DNA of 64,000 nucleotides from Janthinobacterium sp. PC23-8 (lineage in GTDB: Bacteria; Pseudomonadota; Gammaproteobacteria; Burkholderiales; Burkholderiaceae_D). The translations under genes and the position numbers were made by a program. The number at the start of each line of letters is the position of its first letter. The first letter of the stretch is position 1. Shown one piece after another: positions 58,570 through 64,000 of the stretch. The stretch is taken from NCBI RefSeq assembly GCF_002250505.1, contig NZ_NJGY01000001.1:2809066-2873065 (forward strand), read 5' to 3'. The notes under the pieces are model-generated. The model did no database searches and had not been told where the DNA came from. It worked only from the letters and a program-made list of their open reading frames with translations.

Positions 58570-58610
58570 GCAGGAGTGCAGTGCAGCAAAAGAACTGCGC
58601 GCATTCCTGT
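58570..58610 (+). other. Long hairpin between hppD and the indolepyruvate oxidoreductase gene
   Basis: GCAGGAGTGC pairs with GCATTCCTGT (two G-U pairs), and TGCAG inside pairs with CTGCG, leaving a loop CAAAAGAA. No T-run follows. It could be a weak terminator or a processing site in the 180-base spacer. Confidence 0.4.
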
Positions 58611-58725
58611 GGTAGTCTACGACAAACAAGTCATTTTTCCGCACCGTCGCGCTTACAAGGCATGGCGGTACGTGTGAGTTCAACCGACTTTGCACGCGTA
58701 GCACAGAGAATAATGGAGACAAGTA

Positions 58726-61700
58726 ATGAATGCACCAGTCAAGGGCTCGAATCTTGAGCCGGGCGCGCACGCGTCCGAGATTTCCCTGAACGACAAATAC
58801 ACGCTGCAGCGCGGCCGCGCCTTCATGACCGGCACCCAGGCGCTGATCCGCCTGCCGATGATGCAGCGCGAACGTGACCTGAAAGCCGGCCTCAATACGG
58901 CCGGCTATATCACCGGCTACCGCGGCTCGCCCGTCACCTCGGTCGACATGACGGCCGTGAAAGCCAGGAAATACCTCGACGAACACCATGTCAAATTCCA
59001 CCCCGGCCTGAACGAAGACCTGGCGGCCACGGCCGTGTGGGGCACGCAGCAGACCAATCTGTTTGAAGACGCCAAATACGACGGCGTGTTCGGCATGTGG
59101 TACGGCAAGGGTCCCGGCGTGGACCGCTGCGGCGACGTCTTCAAGCACGCCAACAATGCCGGTTCGGCGAAACATGGCGGCGTGCTGGTGCTCGCTGGCG
59201 ACGACCATGCGGCCAAGTCCTCGTCCACCGCGCACCAGTCCGACCATATTCTGAACGCCTGCGGCATTCCCGTGCTGTACCCGTCGTCGGTGCAGGAATA
59301 TATCGATTACGGCCTGCATGCCTGGGCCATGAGCCGCTACACCGGCCTGTGGGTATCCATGAAATGCGTGACCGACATTATCGAGTCGGGCGCCGCCGTC
59401 GATTTCGATCCGGATCGCGTGCAGATCGTGCTGCCGACCGACTTCGAGCTGCCGGCCGGTGGCCTGAACATCCGCTGGCCAGACACCGTGCTGGATCAGG
59501 AAGTACGGATGAACAGCTACAAATGGTATGCCGCGCTGGCCTATGCGCGCGCCAACAAGCTCAATAAAATCATCTGGGACAGCCCGAAAGCGCGTATCGG
59601 CATCATCACCGCCGGCAAGTCCTACCTCGACACGCGCCAGGCGCTGGCCGACCTCGGCATCGACGAGCAGACCGCGTCCGATATCGGCATTCGCCTGTAC
59701 AAGATCGGCATGACCTGGCCGCTGGAAGCGGACGGCGTGCATGAGTTTGCCAAAGGCCTGGACGAGATCCTGGTGGTGGAAGAAAAACGCCAGATCCTCG
59801 AATATGCGCTCAAGGAAGAGCTGTACAACCTGAAGGATGGCGCGCGTCCGCGCGTGGTCGGCAAGTTCGACGACACGGGCGAATGGAGCAACCAGAAGGG
59901 CACGGGCCACGGCGACTGGCTGCTGCCGGCCACCTATGAACTTAATCCCGCCATGATCGCGCGCGCGATTGCCAGCCGCATTTCGCGCTACTACGCCGAC
60001 CATCCGGTCGAGCAGCGCGTCAAGCAACGCATCGCCTATCTGGAAGCGAAAGAAAACGTCCTGAAAGCCATCAGCGCCAAGCCCGATCCGCAGAAGGACC
60101 GCACGCCGTTCTTCTGCTCGGGCTGCCCTCACAACAGTTCGACCAAGGTGCCCGAAGGCTCGCGCGCGCTGGCCGGCATTGGCTGCCACTACATGGTGCT
60201 GTGGATGGACCGCGAGACGTCGACGTTTACCCATATGGGCGCCGAAGGCGTGACGTGGGTTGGCCAGGCGCCGTTCACCAATGAAAAGCACGTGTTTACC
60301 AACCTCGGTGACGGCACGTATTTCCACTCCGGCATCCTGGCGATCCGCGCGGCCGTGTCGGCCAAGGTGAACATCACCTACAAGATTCTGTTCAACGACG
60401 CGGTGGCCATGACGGGCGGCCAGGAATTCGACGGTCCGCTCTCGCCGGCCATCATTTCGCGCCAGATCGCCGCCGAAGGCGTGGGCCCGATCATCGTCGT
60501 CACCGACGAGCCTGAAAAATACCCGTCCGACTACGCCTGGGCCGAGGGCGTCACCGTGCGCCACCGTTCCGAGCTGATGGATGTGCAGCGCGAACTGCGC
60601 GACATGCCCGGCGTGTCGGCCATGATCTATGACCAGACCTGCGCCTCGGAAAAACGCCGCCGCCGCAAACGCAATGAGTACCCGGACCCGGCCAAGCGCG
60701 CCGTGATCAACGAAGCCGTCTGCGAAGGCTGCGGCGACTGTTCCGTGCAATCGAACTGCCTGTCGGTGGAACCGCTGGAAACCGAGCTGGGCCGCAAGCG
60801 CCAGATCAACCAGTCGTCCTGCAACAAGGATTTTTCGTGCACCACGGGCTTTTGCCCGAGCTTTGTCACGGTCGAAGGCGGCGGGCTGAAAAAGCCGAAA
60901 AAGGCGGCTGCCGCCGACCAGGGCGGCCCGGAAGTGCCGGCCTTGCCGACGCCGACGATACCGTCGACGGCTGAGCCGTTCGGTATCCTGGTGACCGGCA
61001 TCGGTGGCACCGGCGTGGTCACCGTCGGCCAGATCCTGGCGATGGCGGCCCACGTCGAAGGCAAGGGCTGTTCCGTGCTCGACATGAGCGGCCTGGCGCA
61101 AAAAGGCGGCCCGGTGATGTCGCACGTGCGCCTGGCGGACCGGCAGGAAGATATCCATTCGACCCGCGTCGGCACCGGTGCGGCTGACCTGGTGATCGGT
61201 TGCGACCTGATCGTCACGGCCAGCCGCGACGCCCTGTCGCGCATGGGCGAGGGCCGCAGCTGGGCCATGATCAACTCGACCAGCTCGTCGACGGCGGCGT
61301 TCGTGAAAAACCCGGACTGGCAGTTCCCGGGCGCTTCCGCGCGCATGGAAATTGAAAAAGCCTGCGGCAAGGACCATGTGGACTTTATCGACGCGGGCCA
61401 GATCGCCACGGCATTGATGGGCGACTCGATCGCCACCAATATGTTCATGCTCGGCTACGCCTGGCAAAAGGGTAAAGTGCCTTTGAGTGAGGCGGCGATC
61501 ATGAAGGCGATCGACCTGAACAACGTGTCGGTCGCCTTCAACAAGGCGGCCTTCAACTGGGGCCGCGCAGGCGCCCACGATACGCCCAGCCTGCAGCGCA
61601 TGACGGCGCCGGCCAAGGTGGTGGAATTGAAGCGCATCGACACGCTCGACGACCTCATCGACAAGCGCGTGGCCTTGCTGACGGCGTACCAGGACCGCGC

Positions 61701-62328
61701 CTATGCGCAGCAATACCTGGACTTCGTCGGCCAGGTGCGCGCCGCCGAGACTGCCCTGAACGGCCCGCAGCTGCGCCTGACGGAAGCGGTGGCCCGTTAT
61801 TTCTACAAGCTGATGGCCTACAAGGATGAGTATGAAGTGGCGCGGCTGTACACGGACGGCGCGTTCCAGGCCAAGATCGCCGCCATGTTCGAAGGCGACA
61901 TCAAGCTCAAGTTCCACCTGGCGCCGCCGATCATGGCGAAAACCGATGCCCAGGGCCACCTGGTGAAAAAGGAGTTCGGCCCGTGGATGATGAAAGCATT
62001 CGGCTTGCTGGCGAAAATGAAAGGCTTGCGCGGTAGCGCTTTCGATATCTTCGGCTACACGGCCGAGCGCAAGATGGAGCGCGCGCTGATCGACGACTAC
62101 CGCCGCACGGTGGGCAGCCTGCTGCCGAAACTGACCACGGCGAAATTGTCGCAGGCGGTGGCCATCGCCAGCATTCCGGAAGATATCCGCGGCTATGGCC
62201 ATGTCAAGGAGCGCCACTTGACGGCGGCCAAAGAGAAGGAAGCGAGCCTGCTGATCGCTTTTAACTCCCAGGTACCCGTGCCTGCTGGCGCGCCGTTGGC
62301 GCCTGCGCTGCCGGCCACGGTGGCGTGA
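58726..62328 (+). CDS. Indolepyruvate ferredoxin oxidoreductase, fused subunits
   Basis: A 1200-residue protein. The N-terminal pyrimidine-binding domain has YRGSPVTSVDM and HPGLNEDLAATAVWGTQQ. The thiamine diphosphate domain in the middle has FFCSGCPHNSSTKVPEG and MGAEGVTWVGQAPF. A cysteine-rich 4Fe-4S region follows (CEGCGDCSVQSNC, then SSCNKDFSCTTGFC). The C-terminal pyruvate-oxidoreductase gamma-type domain has GIGGTGVVTVGQILAMAA and DMSGLAQKGGPVMSHVRL. It oxidatively decarboxylates aryl-pyruvates to aryl-acetyl-CoA, consistent with the neighbouring hppD and Lrp-type regulator. Confidence 0.94.
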   Translation: MNAPVKGSNLEPGAHASEISLNDKYTLQRGRAFMTGTQALIRLPMMQRERDLKAGLNTAGYITGYRGSPVTSVDMTAVKARKYLDEHHVKFHPGLNEDLAATAVWGTQQTNLFEDAKYDGVFGMWYGKGPGVDRCGDVFKHANNAGSAKHGGVLVLAGDDHAAKSSSTAHQSDHILNACGIPVLYPSSVQEYIDYGLHAWAMSRYTGLWVSMKCVTDIIESGAAVDFDPDRVQIVLPTDFELPAGGLNIRWPDTVLDQEVRMNSYKWYAALAYARANKLNKIIWDSPKARIGIITAGKSYLDTRQALADLGIDEQTASDIGIRLYKIGMTWPLEADGVHEFAKGLDEILVVEEKRQILEYALKEELYNLKDGARPRVVGKFDDTGEWSNQKGTGHGDWLLPATYELNPAMIARAIASRISRYYADHPVEQRVKQRIAYLEAKENVLKAISAKPDPQKDRTPFFCSGCPHNSSTKVPEGSRALAGIGCHYMVLWMDRETSTFTHMGAEGVTWVGQAPFTNEKHVFTNLGDGTYFHSGILAIRAAVSAKVNITYKILFNDAVAMTGGQEFDGPLSPAIISRQIAAEGVGPIIVVTDEPEKYPSDYAWAEGVTVRHRSELMDVQRELRDMPGVSAMIYDQTCASEKRRRRKRNEYPDPAKRAVINEAVCEGCGDCSVQSNCLSVEPLETELGRKRQINQSSCNKDFSCTTGFCPSFVTVEGGGLKKPKKAAAADQGGPEVPALPTPTIPSTAEPFGILVTGIGGTGVVTVGQILAMAAHVEGKGCSVLDMSGLAQKGGPVMSHVRLADRQEDIHSTRVGTGAADLVIGCDLIVTASRDALSRMGEGRSWAMINSTSSSTAAFVKNPDWQFPGASARMEIEKACGKDHVDFIDAGQIATALMGDSIATNMFMLGYAWQKGKVPLSEAAIMKAIDLNNVSVAFNKAAFNWGRAGAHDTPSLQRMTAPAKVVELKRIDTLDDLIDKRVALLTAYQDRAYAQQYLDFVGQVRAAETALNGPQLRLTEAVARYFYKLMAYKDEYEVARLYTDGAFQAKIAAMFEGDIKLKFHLAPPIMAKTDAQGHLVKKEFGPWMMKAFGLLAKMKGLRGSAFDIFGYTAERKMERALIDDYRRTVGSLLPKLTTAKLSQAVAIASIPEDIRGYGHVKERHLTAAKEKEASLLIAFNSQVPVPAGAPLAPALPATVA

Positions 62329-62346
62329 TGATATCGTGACCTTATG

Positions 62347-62371
62347 AATGGCGCCTGCGGGCGCCATTTTT
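62347..62371 (+). terminator. Rho-independent terminator after the indolepyruvate oxidoreductase gene
   Basis: Perfect nine-base stem AATGGCGCC / GGCGCCATT with a TGCG loop, running into five T. It starts 18 bases after the stop. Confidence 0.92.
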
Positions 62372-62454
62372 ACATGTTTATTTCAGTATTGTAATAATCA
62401 ACTGTTGTTGTAAAGGCTTATAATCTTCAAATAGTTTCTCTGTGGAAAATAACT

Positions 62455-63984
62455 GTGAAAACCTTGCGCGATGTATCCCTGCTGGCTGCTCCCTTGTTGG
62501 TATTGCTCAGTGCCTGTGGCGGAGGGGGCGGCGGCAGTCAGTCCGTCAGCGACACGTCCACGCCGCCAGTGGCCACCACGCCGACGCCGGACACGGGTGT
62601 CACGCCGACCATTGTTGCCTCGAACACCGTGCAAAACCTGTGCGAAAAACCGCGCAGCGGCAATGCCACCGACCGCCAGGGCACCTTGCTCAATGAGCTG
62701 ACGTGGGTGCGCAGCTGGATCGATGAAAGCTATCTCTGGTACAAGGAGGTGCCGAGCACCTACCTGCCGCAGAACTTCAGCACGCCGATTGCCTATTTCA
62801 ATGTGCTCAAGACCACGGCCGTGACCGCGTCGGGCAAGCCCAGGGACCAGTTTCATTTCACTTATACGACGGCCGAATGGGAGGCCTCGCTCAAGGGCGT
62901 CGAGCTCGGTTACGGCATGCTGCTGGCCCTGACCCAGACCACGCCGCCACGCAAGGCGGTGATCACGATCGTCGAGCCGGGTTCGCCGGCGGCGCTGGCC
63001 GGCCTGCAGCGTGGCGATGTGCTGCAAACCGTCGATGGCGTCGATTTCGTCAACGCGGCCGGCAAGGCCAGCGTCGACACCATCAATGCCGCTTTGTTTC
63101 CGGCCGCGCAAGGCACGCATACGGCGGGCTTCCTGCGCAACGGCGCGAGCATCAACGCGACGTTGCAGGCTATCGAAGTCAATACCAGCGCCGTGCAGAA
63201 CGAGCGCATCATCGACACGCCCACCGGCAAGGTCGGCTACCTGACCTTCAATACGCACAACAATGTGGCCGAGCGCCAGCTGGTCGACACCATGCGCCGC
63301 TTCCAGGCGGCCGGCGTCAGCGACCTGGTGCTCGATGTGCGCTACAACGGCGGCGGGCTGCTCGATGTCGCCAGCGAACTGGCCTACATGATCGCCGGCC
63401 CGCAAACGACGGCCGGCAAGACCTTCGAGCAGATCATCGCCAACGACAAGACCCGGCGCGAAGCGCCATTGGGTTTCCTTGCGCAAAGCGAAGGCCTGGC
63501 CGGCACCAACCCGGTGGCCAAGGGCACGGCCCTGCCTTACCTGGGCCTCAAGCGCGTGACATTGCTGACCACGGGCAATACCTGCTCGGCCAGCGAGTCC
63601 ATCATCAACGGCTTGCGCGGCGTCGATGTTGAAGTCAATCTGATTGGCGGCACCACCTGCGGCAAGCCCTACGGTTTCTATCCGCAGCCCAACTGCGGCA
63701 CCACCTATTTTGCGGTGCAGTTCCAGGGCGTCAACGCCAAGGGCTTTGGCGACTATGCCGACGGCATGGCGCCCACCTGCGCCGTGGCCGACGACTACCA
63801 GCACGCGCTGGGCGACAGCAACGAAGGCATGCTGGCGGCCGCCCTGCAATACCGCAGCACCGGCCGTTGCGCTTTGCCGACCGGCATGAACCGGCTGCTC
63901 AGTACGGTGGAAAGCCCGGAGACGGTCGCTACCCGTTTGCTGCGCCCGCAATACAAGGAAATCGCCATCCGCCGCCAGCCTTGA
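62455..63984 (+). CDS. S41-family protease lipoprotein
   Basis: A 509-residue protein from a GTG start. It is a lipoprotein with lipobox LLSAC followed by a Gly run and a Thr/Pro-rich stretch. The N-terminal cap has LTWVRSWIDESYLWYKEVP, a PDZ-like region lies at ~160-215 (VITIVEPGSPAALAGLQRGDVL), and the S41 catalytic domain has LDVRYNGGGLLDVASELAY. The serine lies in GNTCSASESIING and the lysine in TTCGKPYG. Extra cysteines near the active site differ from the CtpA-type enzyme at 17-18.7 kb. It is probably periplasmic and membrane-bound. Confidence 0.88.
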   Translation: MKTLRDVSLLAAPLLVLLSACGGGGGGSQSVSDTSTPPVATTPTPDTGVTPTIVASNTVQNLCEKPRSGNATDRQGTLLNELTWVRSWIDESYLWYKEVPSTYLPQNFSTPIAYFNVLKTTAVTASGKPRDQFHFTYTTAEWEASLKGVELGYGMLLALTQTTPPRKAVITIVEPGSPAALAGLQRGDVLQTVDGVDFVNAAGKASVDTINAALFPAAQGTHTAGFLRNGASINATLQAIEVNTSAVQNERIIDTPTGKVGYLTFNTHNNVAERQLVDTMRRFQAAGVSDLVLDVRYNGGGLLDVASELAYMIAGPQTTAGKTFEQIIANDKTRREAPLGFLAQSEGLAGTNPVAKGTALPYLGLKRVTLLTTGNTCSASESIINGLRGVDVEVNLIGGTTCGKPYGFYPQPNCGTTYFAVQFQGVNAKGFGDYADGMAPTCAVADDYQHALGDSNEGMLAAALQYRSTGRCALPTGMNRLLSTVESPETVATRLLRPQYKEIAIRRQP

Positions 63985-64000
63985 TGACGGCGTGGGCTCG

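Noticed and set aside
58267..62367. A 1366-codon open frame antisense to the indolepyruvate oxidoreductase gene
   Set aside because: The product is Arg/His/Gly-rich with no family features. It is a by-product of the biased third codon positions of the GC-rich gene opposite.

Overview
This is a contiguous, GC-rich chromosomal window from a Gram-negative betaproteobacterium. It most resembles the Oxalobacteraceae (Janthinobacterium/Duganella/Massilia group). That placement is inferred from gene order and protein flavour: petABC-sspAB, metK / SAH riboswitch / ahcY-metF, xerC-cobW-dksA-hslVU, an Omp32-type porin and a one-cysteine DksA. No database search was possible. Nearly all of it is core chromosome. 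I see no insertion sequence, prophage or CRISPR array.

Layout. 1-2.2 kb: Fur-boxed fecI-fecR-TonB receptor iron module, running off the left edge. 2.4-4.3 kb: a lower-GC patch with an orphan HipB-like repressor, three evenly spaced operators, a secreted protein of unknown function and an atypical tRNA-Thr(UGU) gene. 4.3-8.5 kb: cytochrome bc1 genes petABC with sspA-sspB behind one promoter. 8.9-11.7 kb: mscL, a DegS-like protease, a DUF2461 protein and a cupin. 11.7-14.7 kb (minus): rhodanese, grxC, secB, SH3 protein, gpsA. 14.8-19.4 kb: gpmA, envC-like, ctpA-like, moeB. 19.5-30.6 kb: a complete type II secretion operon gspGHIJKLMN-DEF-C behind a palindrome, followed by a patatin/outer-membrane-barrel protein (30.6-32.8 kb) and a convergent HTH regulator. 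33.8-39.7 kb (minus): DUF484, xerC, cobW, dksA, hslV, hslU. 39.9-42.9 kb: a porin and a Sel1-repeat protein. 42.9-45.5 kb: dapF and two lipid A acyltransferases. 45.7-49.7 kb: activated-methyl cycle (metK, ahcY under an SAH riboswitch, holin-like membrane protein, metF). 49.8-53.1 kb: fau, slt, GST. 53.1-56.8 kb: cca with an atypical 3' end, a hipBA toxin-antitoxin pair and a GNAT gene. 56.7-62.3 kb: Lrp-type regulator, hppD and indolepyruvate ferredoxin oxidoreductase for aromatic amino acid catabolism. 62.5-64 kb: an S41 protease lipoprotein.

How it fits together. The clearest regulatory elements are the SAH riboswitch with a likely Shine-Dalgarno-sequestering hairpin before ahcY, the Fur box over the fecI promoter, a perfect palindrome between the Lrp-type gene and hppD, and the HipB-type operators at both ends of the window. 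The two HipB-type loci are the accessory elements. The one at 54 kb sits directly behind a cca gene whose HD motifs are missing and whose last ~60 codons differ in composition, which suggests recombination there.
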